Source: Leptidea sinapis (taxonomy: Eukaryota; Arthropoda; Insecta; Lepidoptera; Pieridae). From it: 64,000 nt of DNA. Made by a program: the position numbers and the translations under genes. The notes under the pieces were generated by a model. The model had not been told where the DNA came from. It did no database searches and worked only from the letters and a program-made list of their open reading frames with translations. Of this stretch, positions 35,601 to 46,080 are shown piece after piece. The stretch covers positions 9,325,501 through 9,389,500 of the forward strand of contig NC_066294.1 of NCBI RefSeq assembly GCF_905404315.1, read 5' to 3'. Each line of letters begins with the position of its first letter. Within the stretch, counting starts at the first letter, position 1.

Positions 35601-35690
35601 TACATTAAAACTACTTACACCCATTGTTACATGTTTTCTAGCAAAATAAAGAATTTATTTATTTATTATTTATTTATTTTATTTAATTAT
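32640..35690 (+). pseudogene. Broken LINE (Daphne/Kiri-like): endonuclease and reverse transcriptase in several frames
   Basis: Frame 1 (32676-33665): endonuclease with DILCFTETFIPKG, RRGGVCI, IISGDFNIN, and SDHN. Frame 2 (33814-34200): RT start with NTKAVGYDEI and ALKLSVVKPLHKK. Frame 3 (34185-34535): QQFGFQKNKSTTLA, FFDMSKAFDFVSH. Frame 4 (34466-35416): GPLLFLIYINDLPS, FADDIS (the YxDD site, here F), and the C-terminal KIFNKLPPSLRVL. Frame breaks lie near 33665-33800, 34130-34190 and 34500. The C terminus ending LIDKCFYSINEML and tail repeats AATTTATTTATTTATT (35650 on) fit the Daphne/Kiri/CR1 side. No RNase H. The endonuclease N terminus is missing or shifted. Confidence 0.85.
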
Positions 35691-35759
35691 TGTTGCTACA
35701 GTTTTTGAAGTGCAAGTAAAGAAGTTCTTTAGAATCGTTGTTTTTTTAAACTCGGTGAA

Positions 35760-35990
35760 ACGAAAAAGCGAGACGATAGAGGCGCCTTTCCCAGCTATAT
35801 CCGAGGTTTTCTAGGGTGCAGAGAACGAATTTGGGATAATTTTTGAAATCCAAGTTGGCCGCCGTGCAAAATTATGATTTCAACAATATGGGTATCGTAT
35901 CCGAGGTTCTCGAGGGTGCAGAGAACGAATTTGGGATCATTTTTGAAATCCAAGATGGCCGCCTGCTTCTGGATGGAAACTGCTTCATTT
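35760..35990 (+). repeat. Two-unit array of the 100-bp family
   Basis: The landmark GAAATCCAAG falls at 35845 and 35945, exactly 100 bases apart. The unit carries GTTCTCGAGGGTGCAGAGAA. Flanked on the right by TTGGGCCTACTCACGTTCTA. Confidence 0.8.
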
Positions 35991-36029
35991 CGTTTGGGCC
36001 TACTCACGTTCTAAGCGTTATTATTCTAT

Positions 36030-37500
36030 GAGTATAGATAAGTGGACGACGGCGACTTCGCGTAATTTTGTTTACGTGCCAATATTACATTTGAATTGAT
36101 TTTTTTTCACAATAATGTGGATTTTAACTTTATAGGGAAATCTTCTTCATTTTTATAATGATCTTCCTACATATTATCTTCCATTAAAATCTTAAAATCC
36201 CATCAATTCACTCCTTTGTTTATGAACCAGTTGGAATGCAACAATAAATCCTTAATCTCACGGGAGATCTGGCCACATATCAGTGAAAACCGTATTCGAA
36301 TCGATTCACGTGTTTTTAAGATTAGTGTGCAAACGCACAGATAAACCGAAAAACAGATAAAAAATATGGCCTCAGGTATCGTTAGTAAAGCGTGTAAAAA
36401 TATTATATAAACATGACACGGAAATTTACGATTTTACTAAATGTTTTCTTATAGATTTGGTCACTATAGATCTAAGACTACAATATAATAGCGTATAGAT
36501 AAACAGAGCGTGCGAAAGAGAAAACGATATCGCTATAGGCTCGTCTATACGTTATTCTATGTCTATGGTAGAGATAGCCGGATGTGATCACACGATAATC
36601 CTTCAAATGTGCACCGATGAATAAATGTCGTAAAGCTATTTAATTTATTTTATACTGAGTATTCAATTTTTACACTATTTCTCGTAAGCTTGTATAAATT
36701 GTCACATTTTTATGTATCAATCCAAATAAATTATTTTGTCGATGATATAGTATATAGTTCCTACATAATATTATAAAATTGAAAGTTTGAACTATCGTGT
36801 TTTATTATTATGTAGTTATTCTGTTTTATTTATTTCCATACCTGAATTTTTATTAAGATTTTTCTTTCAAATTTCTAAAGATATTAGGCCTTCATTCACA
36901 TAATTGAAAGAAAGTTACTAATTATATAATGTTTTTGATTTTTTATCTGCATACAGTGTTAGTATTTCTTGGATTAATTTCACCAATGGTGACCCCATAT
37001 TATACCAATTCTATGAGAATAACTATGCCGGTATACAAGTATTCATTGATAGATTGACAGATGACGGCTATAATCTTGTAAAAAACGGATATAGCCGACA
37101 TCCACTACGTTTTAAGCAACTGTTCGTTTTCAAACTTAGCCGGATTATACTTCGTCGCCAATCGCCATATTCTAATTGCTACTATTTCAAACTTATGTCA
37201 AATGACTGCACGTTTCATACAAACTAAATTTCAATTGTTACTTAGGCAGTGTCGCCTCTTATAACGTAGTATTTACATCCTCATAGTGATAAGAGAGTGG
37301 GTTGGGCTGAGCTGCCAACCGCTTTATGTTTGTTATATTTTAATTAGTGTTTAGGCTTGTCCAAAACATAAAAAAAATCTTGCACTTGCAGACTGATGAT
37401 GACCACAGTTGAACACTAACATTCTCTGGTATAACTTTATACCAAGTTTATTTGTAAGGCCGCATAAGTCTAGGTCAGTTTAATTAGTTCCCAACATACT
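36030..37500. other. Intergenic stretch, nothing recognised
   Basis: AT-rich with short unsupported frames. I found no element ends or coding motifs in this 1.5 kb. Confidence 0.35.
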
Positions 37501-37504
37501 CGTT

Positions 37505-37680
37505 GGTAAATCATCATCATCAGCTGGAAGAAGTTCACTGCCGGAATTGGCCTCCCCCAAAAATATCCACGACCAGCGGTAATGCGCTGCCCTCGTCTAA
37601 CGTATTCCGGCGATCTTGACTCGTTCGTCGTCGTGGTTGCTATTCGAGGACTTTTCTGCCCCACCGGCCATCTGTCCGTC
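37505..37680 (-). repeat. Dispersed repeat with CATCATCATCAGC...GGCCTCCCCCAAA
   Basis: Shares the CATCAT start and CCTCCCCCAAA block with 30890-31000 and 45680-45770; this phrase is common in lepidopteran intergenic DNA and probably derives from a LINE. Only this fragment is present. Confidence 0.5.
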
Positions 37681-38211
37681 GAAATATGTGCCCCGCCTAC
37701 TGTTTATTTATTTTTATTTTATTTAGTTTATTTATTTTAGTAGTTACTTAAGTTTTGCAATCATTTGGGCTATGTCGGTGACTGGTTCTAATGCGGATCT
37801 CCTCATTTCTAATTCGATCTCGCAGGGAATCTCCGAGCATAGCCCTCTCCATTGCCCTCTGAGCGGCAATGCGCTTCCTTATAAGTTATCGTTGCTAAAT
37901 GATGGGGCAGATTGTCTTCCTAGGAGCCCGACAATTTTTTTTAAACGAAAGTATATTTCATTGCTCTTATTCTTATTATTAATGTGGTTACTCCATGTCA
38001 TCATACTCTCAAGTATTTCACACATGTGGGTGATGGGAGTGTGTCGAGGTCCACCTCTACCAGGAGACAAGTTTTCCGACAACGTGAAGTGATGTGGTGC
38101 GACTTTGGAGCACTTTCTTTTGTTAGCCATTAATTCAACCAAGTATTGTTGATATAAAGTTGGTGTTGAAGCAATCTGCTCGCGTCTTCAGGACGTTTTT
38201 CAAGATGAACA
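37681..38211. other. Intergenic stretch, nothing recognised
   Basis: Overlapping open frames of 87 to 106 codons on both strands (37772-38142) show no known motif; one carries a leucine-rich hydrophobic run that may be chance. Confidence 0.3.
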
Positions 38212-38739
38212 ACATAATATATATAAATCCAGTGTCCTTGTATTTGTTTCCAGTGAACTCCTAAACGAATGAACGGATTTTAATCGAGATTCATGGAGTG
38301 CAGTTTAGTCCAACTTGAGAGATGGGATAGTTTTTATTTCGATTAACAGCCGTTTTCAATAACGTATCTCTAGTTACGGATACATTGCTGTCACCGTTTA
38401 ATGACAAGATCTTATCTATCAATAGTTATGTCCAATAAAGTTATAGTCCAATGCTGTGTGTCGATAGGTTATTGAAATGTTAGTCCTAAGCGTAAAATAG
38501 ATTTGTCTACCTATAGTAAAGTTACGTAGTAAGTTAAACTAAGGATAGATAGGATATTGAAAATTGCCGTTAGTATGAATGAACATAGTTTCTATGAGAG
38601 AATCTATTGACGAACTGTTTGACAGTTCTCCTGTGAAAGAATTTCATTAAAACAACAGGGAGCATATTTTACGAAATAATTCTTGATGTTATGAAATATT
38701 ATTGACAAATTCATTCAGTATTTTATTTATATATTTTCA
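38212..38739 (+). mobile_element. Non-autonomous Helitron lacking its last bases, hosting a MITE
   Basis: Opening ATATATATAAATCCAGTG and GTGAACTCCTAAACGAATG match the 15691-16029 subfamily; the right part AGAATTTCATT...ATATTATTGACAAATTCATT matches 2122-2478. The expected ACGTCTGTCGGGTCAGCTAG end is missing at 38739, where the composite element begins instead. A 225-bp MITE (38346-38570) splits it. Confidence 0.65.
38346..38570. mobile_element. MITE, ACRGCC...TTCAATA ends, TA duplication
   Basis: Ends ACAGCCGTTTTCAATAAC and, inward from the right, ACGGCAATTTTCAATATC; TA on both sides (38344-38345, 38571-38572). Related to the 284-bp element at 42538-42821, which has ACGGCCGTTCCCAATAT ends. 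Confidence 0.65.
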
Positions 38740-41700
38740 CTAGCTGACCCACCAGACGTTGTTCTATCAATAAACGGTTCGAGAGATATGGTAAATGCGT
38801 GAGTGAATGCGTGGGTGGGATCGTGACACGACAAACTATATATGTAAACGTTCCTTGAGCTTCAACGAATCTATTACAAAAGATTTCATTGAGATCGGTG
38901 GAATAGTTTAGGAGTTATTAGGGAACATACAAACACAAAGTTATAGGACATGAAGGGAAAGTACCGATAGGCTATTTTACTGAAAGAAGACTTTATGCTA
39001 TTTTTAAAAGTTAGTAATTCTGCATTCAAAGATTTTCAAAAAAATATGTGTTATATGTTACTTAAGGCGCTATTGTCCTAAAAAGTAACATTTTTAAAAA
39101 TCTACTTAAAATACTTCTACAAATACTACGGTTCCAATTTTTTGACATGTTTATCTTCATTTCTTTATCTAAATAATCTGTTTCGAAAACACGATTACGA
39201 AAAAAAAATCTCGATAGATTTATTTTTTGAAAATAGTCTTTTTTATTTGAATTGTTTATATTATCATAAAACTATGATAGCTATAAACACAAAACTTATT
39301 TTATTCGATAGTTTATTAGTATTTATAAGTTTTCACTGTGGGATTTATCAATACGCTTTATGAATTATTTTATATTAATTTTTTTCGTAATAAACCCAAC
39401 GCGACGCCTTGGTTGCATGCTCGCTCAAGCCAGCAGTACGCCCGTGACCACTGTCAAGGAAGGTACTGTGTTCGTGTCTCTCGGGCTCACATTACGTAAG
39501 ATTTTAGCAAACAAGTACAAAGCGGGAATCATAGTAAAAAAATAATGATGTTGCGACAGCGTATTTGTTGAAATATATAGGTAAATGTAAGTCGGAAAGT
39601 ACTAAAATAAAATTTACGTAATATTATTTTGCCACGCGGGATTTTTGTATATAATAATTATGTACTTTAGGGAAGTTAGATAAATCCAAGATGACCGCCG
39701 CACAAAATTATGATTTCAGCAATATGGATATCGTGTCCGAGGTTCTCGAGGGTGCAGATAACGATTTTGTGATCATTTTTGAAATCCAAGATGGCCGCCG
39801 CACAAAATTATGATTTCAGCAATATGGATATCGTGTCCGAGGTTCTCGAGGGTGCAGATAACGATTGTGTGATCATATTTGAAATCCAAGATGGCCGCCG
39901 CACAAAATTATGATTTCAGCAATATGGATATTGTATCCGAGGTTCTCGAGGGTGCAGAGAACGATTGTGTGATCATATTTGAAATCCAAGATGGCCGCCG
40001 CACAAAATTATGATTTCAGCAATATGGATATCATGTCCGGGGTTCTCGAGGGTGCAGAGATCGATTTTGTGATCATTTTTGAAATCCAAGATGGCCGCCG
40101 CACAAAATTATGATTTCAGCAATATGGATCTCGTGTCCGAGGTTCTCGAGGGTGCAGAGAACGATTTTGGGATCATTTTTGAAATCCAAGATGGCCGCCG
40201 CACAAAATTATGATTTCAGCAATATGGATATCGTGTCCGAGGTTCTCGAGGGTGCAGAGAACGATTGTGTGATCATATTTGTATTCCAAGATGGCCGCCG
40301 CACAAAATTATGATTTCAGCAATATGGATATCGTGTCCGAGGTTCTCGAGGGTGCAGAGAACGATTGTGTGATCATATTTGTATTCCAAGATGGCCGCCG
40401 CACAAAATTATGGTTTCAGCAATATGGATATCGTGTCCGAGGTTCTCGAGGGTGCAGATAACGATTTTGTGATCATTTTTGAAATCCAAGATGGCCGCCG
40501 CACAAAATTATGATTTCAGCAATATGGATATCGTGTCCGAGGTTCTCGAGGGTGCAGAGAACGATTGTGTGATCATATTTGTATTCCAAGATGGCCGCTG
40601 CACAAAATTATGATTTCAGCAATATGGATATCGTGTCCGAGGTTCTCGAGGGTGCAGAGAACGATTGTGTGATCATATTTGTATTCCAAGATGGCCGCCG
40701 CACAAAATTATGATTTCAGCAATATGGATATCGTGTCCGAGGTTCTCGAGGGTGCAGATAACGATTTTGTGATCATTTTTGAAATCCAAGATGGCCGCCG
40801 CACAAAATTATGATTTCAGCAATATGGATATCGTGTCCGAGGTTCTCGAGGGTGCAGAGAACGATTGTGTGATCATATTTGTATTCCAAGATGGCCGCCG
40901 CACAAAATTATGATTTCAGCAATATGGATATCGTGTCCGAGGTTCTCGAGAGTGCAGATAACGATTTTGTGATCATTTTTGAAATCCAAGATGGCCGCCG
41001 CACAAAATTATGATTTCAACAATATGGATATCGTGTCCGAGGTTCTCGAGGGTGCAGAGAACGATTGTGTGATCATATTTGTAATCCAAGATGGCCGCAG
41101 CCCAAAATTATGATTTCAGCAATATGGATATCGTGTCCGAGATTCTCGAGGGTGCAGAGAACGATTTTGTGATCATTTATGAAATCCAAGATGGCCGCCG
41201 CACAAAATTATTATTTCAGTAATATGGATATCATGTCCGAGGTTCTCGAGGGTGCAGAGAACGATTCTGTGATCATTTTTGAATTCAAAGATGGCCGCCG
41301 ATCGTCGGATACGATATCCATAATGTTGAAATCATAATTTTGCGCGTAATATAACATTTCTCTCATACGTCGATAAAAAAGATTTACTTCAAAAATGCAT
41401 AAAAAATATTATCACAGTAATTCCGTACTCTAGCACAACTGTAAGTTTTAAATATTACGCGGTTCATTCTGGGTCGGCGGTCGTTGACACGCATCGCTCG
41501 GTTCGTTCTCAGCCATGCCCGACGCCCGTGTCCATGCGTACCTATCGAATCTAACGTTCGCGCAATTTTTACCTAAAGTGTTGGGAAAACCTCGCCTTAA
41601 GAAGAGTTATTAGTTTTTGGCCATTCTTTCGATTGGCATCATAAAAGTAGGGGTGTTTTTTTTACATTTAAGTCGTTTCGATTCCCAGACGAGGCAAGTA

Positions 41701-41925
41701 ATTTTTAGAAAATCTTTGAATGCAGAATTTTTAACTTTCAAAAATAACATAAAGTCTTCTTTCAGAAAAATAGCCTATGATCGATATTTTAGGTACTTTC
41801 CCTTCATGTCCCATAACTTTGGGACAACCTGTATATAAGAGATTTCCACGCATATAGTCACTGATCACGATATCTCTGGAACCATTAGAGCAACGTCGAA
41901 CAACAACGTCTGTCGGGTCAGCTAG
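38740..41925. mobile_element. Composite element with CTAG Helitron-type ends at both sides and a 100-bp array inside
   Basis: Host A38739 is followed by CTAGCTGACCCACCAGACGT and host T41926 is preceded by ACGTCTGTCGGGTCAGCTAG: the same Helitron 3' terminus in opposite orientations. Inverted homology continues inward: GAGATATGG/ATATCTC blocks, then GGACATGAAGGGAAAGTACC, CTGAAAGAAGACTTTATG and TTCTGCATTCAAAGATTTTC (left 38740-39044, right 41705-41925). The right side also has TTGTCCCAAAGTTATGGGAC on the minus strand, resembling a DNA-transposon end. The core has the array 39681-41300. No transposase. It may be one element or a TIR transposon caught between two opposed Helitron ends. Confidence 0.65.
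39681..41300 (+). repeat. Tandem array, 16 units of exactly 100 bp
   Basis: The landmark RAAATCCAAG/GTATTCCAAG recurs at 39681, 39781, 39881 and every 100 bases to 41281 with no insertion or deletion. Each unit carries ATGGCCGCCGCACAAAATTA, TGATTTCAGCAATATGGATA and GAGGTTCTCGAGGGTGCAGA. Two variants alternate: A (GATAACGATTTTG...GAAATCC) and B (GAGAACGATTGTG...GTATTCC). Units 6-8 and 9-11 form a B-B-A block of 300 bp repeated almost without change (40181-40480 and 40481-40780). Small open frames across it (60-67 codons) are by-products of the repeat. Confidence 0.97.
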
Positions 41926-42537
41926 TTATATTATAAAATTGTGTATTGATTAGTTGATTAGTAGTAGAGAATAAATCGCAACGACAGTAATGGACAAATT
42001 TATAGGGACGCAAAATAAAGAGTGTATAAAACAAAATGTTATAGGTGTTCCCTCTGATGGTATGAGTGTTCTTACACGAGCTGCAGTTGAAATTAATATG
42101 TAAGTATCCATCCATACCTACTCTGTCTAGAATCTAGAGTCAGTTGTCCATAAAAATGAGTCATTTTGATAAATTTTTTAATGCGGATCCACCCAATTTA
42201 TTCCATTGCATCGGAAGAGAAAAATCTGAGCAGTGGAAAGTAAGTAGTCACAAATAAAATGTTTTCTGATACAAAAGTCAGTCTGCAAAGTACCTGAATC
42301 GCAGTCCATACACATGCATTGTCATCATGTTTGTCGGAGAGGTCATGTCGCCCTTTATATGTGTGCAAAGCTTCATTTCAAATCCGCTAACGGTTCTCAT
42401 GTTTCAAGTGAACATTCATACACACATACATGCTATTCTGTATAAGTAAATATTTAGTTTTTTAGGTACATTCTGGTAAATACGGACGGATAATGGTGCA
42501 AACTTGGCGGAGTTCACAGATTGTCTAACGGCCGTTC

Positions 42538-42821
42538 CCAATATACTTTTTACAGATAGAGATAAATTACTACCTTCTACTGTCAATAATTTGAAGCTGT
42601 CCCAATATACACGATAAGTCATTCTTATCGCTTTATATTGGGACGCATGAATTGCAATTTCCATACAAACGTCTTTCGCTGGTAAGCTATACGTCGTCCC
42701 ATTGACAGACAGCGTGTACGGATAAGGGGAGTTACCGTCGATAAGTTTATTGGGACAGAAAAGTCAACGATAGTTACGATTTTTATCTGAAGTTAGACAC
42801 AAGAATATTGGGAACGGCCGT
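42538..42821. mobile_element. 284-bp MITE, ACGGCCGTTCCCAATAT ends, TA duplication
   Basis: Left ACGGCCGTTCCCAATATACT; right read inward ACGGCCGTTCCCAATATTCT; TA at 42536-42537 and 42822-42823. Inside are further AATATTGGGAC/GTCCCAATAT blocks (about 42600-42645) that make nested hairpins. A related end, ACGGCTCCCAATATACTATC, lies at about 42956. TA duplications suit a Tc1/mariner-type element. Confidence 0.82.
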
Positions 42822-42989
42822 TAGTCTGAGTGCAATAATAAATTTGATAATAAGTAAAAACACTGTGTATATCCGCGGTGACTTCAAAAGGCAAGAGAAT
42901 TTAAATACTACCTTCATTCAATAGGCACTCGAATGAACCGTTTATTTATGAACTAACGGCTCCCAATATACTATCTACAGATAGTCAAC

Positions 42990-43375
42990 AATAAGGATAT
43001 CGTATTCGAGTTTCTCGGGGGCACAGAGAACGAATTTGGGATCATTTTTTAAATTCAAGATGGCCGCCGTGCAAAATTATGATTTCAACAATATGGATAT
43101 CGTATCCGAGGTTCTCGAGGGTGCGGAGAAGGAATTTGGGATCATTTTTGAAATCCAAGATGGCCGCCGTGCAAAACTATGATTTCAACAATATAGATAT
43201 CGTATCCGAGGTTCTCGAGGGTGCAGATAACGAATTTGAGATCATTTTTGAAATCCTAGATGGCCGCCGTGCAGAATTATGATTTCAACAATATGGATAT
43301 CGTGTCCGAGGTTCTCGAGGGTGCAGAGAACGATTTTGGGATCATTTTTGAAATCCAAGATGGCTGCGGTGAAAA
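42990..43375 (+). repeat. Four-unit array of the 100-bp family
   Basis: Landmark AAATYCAAG at 43051, 43151, 43251 and 43351, again exactly 100 apart. Units carry CAAAATTATGATTTCAACAA, like 35760-35990 (CAACAA) rather than the big array (CAGCAA). Confidence 0.88.
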
Positions 43376-43429
43376 TTGTTTCCCACATGGAACTAAAATC
43401 GTAAAAATCATAATTTTTTTATGACAGTA

Positions 43430-43715
43430 AGGGACGTGACGAGTTGGACGTTCAGCTGATAGTAATTGATACGTCCTGCCCATTTTAATGCAGTGCCGAT
43501 CAGGATTCTTGAAAATCCTTAAAATTCTGAGTGGCACTACAATTGCGCTCTTAAATTGAGACTTACAATGTTATGTCTAATTTTCCCAGTAATTTCACTA
43601 GCTACGGCGCCCTTCAGACAGAAAGACAATATTGCTTACATGTTACTGCTTCATGGCAGAAAAGGGCGCCGTTGTGGTACTCATTATCTAGCGGGTATCT
43701 TGTGCAATAAACTGG
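43430..43715 (+). repeat. 280-bp dispersed family copy
   Basis: GACGTTCAGCTGATAGTAAT, TGCCCATTTTAATGCAGTGC, CCAGTAATTTCACTAGCTAC, GGCGCCGTTGTGGTACTCAT. Follows the four-unit array directly. Confidence 0.78.
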
Positions 43716-43859
43716 TAAATGCCCTAAGTCACCTCAAACACCCTAAGGCCTGGGACTTCCCTATTTTCTTTATTTCCCAACAATTTTTTATCCTTTAAAT
43801 AATCATATATGGCCACAAATACTTGTAAAGTATCAATTTAACACTATTTCACAACGCAA

Positions 43860-44100
43860 GACGGCATTTTTAAAATATTTTATTGAGACGCAAACTGATC
43901 TGTCACAGACGATGACAATTCGCATAATGGCCGCCTATCGGCCTGTAGTTAGTGTAGGTGTGTGCGTGGGGCTATGTATTTACACGTTAACCGGCTTGTT
44001 TTGGTGCCACACTGTTATATAAGGTGACACGGAGTCTTGGTCACACGGGTGGTGAACCTTGTCTAATTTAACCCCTTAGAAGGCTCAAGTTTGCGCGTTT
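43860..44100 (+). other. Promoter-like stretch of unknown origin
   Basis: Has GTTATATAAGGTGACACGGA (TATA near 44014) after a GC-richer stretch with GTTAACCGGCTTG. No gene follows, so this is probably part of a repeat. Low confidence. Confidence 0.2.
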
Positions 44101-44259
44101 ACCACAAAAAAAAAACCCATTTCATGTAACCCCTTCCCAGCCTCGCCTAGTATCGGAATACTGGGTCTCGAAATCTCAAGCGATTGCCAATTCCGCGGTC
44201 ATCTGGAGGGAAAAGCCAAATTGGTTACGAAAGAGCTGGGCTGGATATAGAGCACGGCT

Positions 44260-44835
44260 ACACTTCATGCCGGCCCACATTCTTGTGCTCTACAAAGCGC
44301 AGGTGCGGCCACGTATGGAGTATTGCTGTCATCTCTGGTCTGGCGCACCCCAGTATCAGCTCGATCCATTTGACCGCGTGCAATGCAGATCAGTTCGAAT
44401 GCTCGGGGACCCAGTGTTCTGTGAACGGCTGGATCACCTGGCGATGCGTAGAGATGTCGCTTCATTGTGTGTCTTCTACCGCATTTATCACGGGGAGCGT
44501 TCCAAAGAGCTGCTGATTCCTGTCGCCAAATTCCACCTTCGCATGACACGCTACAAATTAGTAGGTATATCATCCTCCCCATCTGGATGTGTGGCGGTCC
44601 TCCACACTGCGGTTTTCAAGGAGCTTTCCTCTATGTACTGAAAAGCTGTGAAATGAGCTTCCTTGTGCGGTGTTTCTAGGACGAAACGACATGGATACCA
44701 TCAAAAAAGCGTCCACATTCCTAAAACGGCTGTCAACGCTCCTGTGATTCCTCTGGTGTTGCATGACAATGTGGACGGTGGTGATCACTTAACACCAGGT
44801 GACCCAAACGCTCGTTTGTCCTAGTTTTCCATAAA
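44260..44835 (+). pseudogene. LINE family A, C-terminal coding fragment and tail
   Basis: Frames read AQVRPRMEYCCHLWSGAPQY, QLDPFDRVQCRSVRMLGD, LDHLAMRRDVASLCVFYRIY and then the TTCCATAAAATAAAA tail. RPRMEYC..LWSGAP is typical of the thumb end of jockey/CR1-group reverse transcriptases. Frame shifts near 44510 and 44640 show decay. Confidence 0.82.
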
Positions 44836-44839
44836 ATAA

Positions 44840-45680
44840 AAAAGCTTTTCACGCGCACTAAAGTTATAAATCTGGCCTGTTTTCATCGATTATCTAGCAC
44901 CAAAACGCTCTATATACACGTATAGATTAATCTATACTTATAAATTAAATTATTTAAGAAATAAATATCTTTTATCTTATAAACAAAATCTTTTAATATT
45001 TTATATATTACACATTTTATCCTAATACCCAGTGAATATGAAAATCTAAGGATCTTACACGATATGTTTTTCAATAATAAACATTTTTTAAAACATGTGA
45101 AAAGTCGACACAGCTCTATTGTGGCTGAAATGCAGAGCTTTGCAATAGAAGTATTGTAGACAGAAACAATCAAGGTGTCTAAGTACGTATAAGTATGTAA
45201 ATTTCAGAGAAACCACCCCGTATTCAAAGCCTGTAGAGTGGAGACCGCAGTTTTGTAGCGAAAGCCGCTCACGTCGGTCGGATTATAATAACTCGCTTAT
45301 TGAAAGATACGGAGAATAAATTAAAAATATCAATAAATTTTGCATTACATTATCGAGTGTTGAAGATCAAATTTGAATTAAAAGGTTAGTAAGCTGTTAT
45401 TATTATGATAATAAGGCTTTATTGAATTCGCGCTTTAAGCTCTGCTAGAACAAAGGGTGCTTCATAACGCTGAGTGACTTGAGAGTTCATCAAATATCAT
45501 ATCGTAGCTATCTTTAAAACCTGTATTATCTTATTGTAATATAAAATACATTATATTGTTATTCAAATAATAAAATTGAATAGTTGCTGTTAATTACATA
45601 ACTTTAAATATATTTGCAAATAAAAAATAGAAAATATATTATACGTAGGTGTTGTAAAAAATATGTATTAAATATGTACT
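44840..45680. other. Intergenic stretch, mostly unrecognised
   Basis: 44845-44935 has words of the TCTAGATAGTCT family on the minus strand (AATCTGGCCTG, GATTATCTAGCA). The rest is AT-rich with no supported feature. Confidence 0.3.
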
Positions 45681-45787
45681 TCATCACTCATCATCATCAC
45701 TTGAACCGAAAGACGTCCACCGCTGGACAAAAATCTATCTTCAAGACGTTCAGTCCTGCGCTGAACTCATCCAATTTTTTTTTATGA

Positions 45788-46080
45788 AAATATGGAACTA
45801 GACGAGCAGGACGTTCAGCTGATGGTAATTGATACGCCCTGCTCATTACAATGGATTGCCGCTCAGGATTCTTGAAAAACCCAAAAATTCTGTGTGGCAC
45901 TAGAATTTCGCTCATCACCTTGAGACATAAGATGTTAAGTCTCATTTGCACAGTAATTTCACTAGCTACGGCGCCCTTCAGGCCGAAACACAATAATGTT
46001 TGTACACATTACTGCTTCACGGCAGAAATTGTGGTACCCATCATCTAGCCGGCATCCTGTGCAAAGGAGTCTCCCTGGTA
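45788..46080 (+). repeat. 280-bp dispersed family copy
   Basis: GAGCAGGACGTTCAGCTGAT, GATACGCCCTGCTCATTACA, ACACATTACTGCTTCACGGC, CATCTAGCCGGCATCCTGTG. Just before it (45680-45770) is a CATCATCATCAC...GACGTCCACCGCTGGAC fragment of another dispersed repeat. Confidence 0.82.

Noticed and set aside
37772..38142. Overlapping 87- and 106-codon frames as a gene
   Set aside because: Both strands open across the same stretch, no motif, and surrounded by repeats.
40110..40461. Two protein-coding frames of 60-67 codons
   Set aside because: They follow the repeat unit; 100 is not a multiple of 3, so frames end wherever the phase meets a stop.
39681..41300. CRISPR array
   Set aside because: Units are contiguous 100-bp tandem repeats without unique spacers, in an insect genome.
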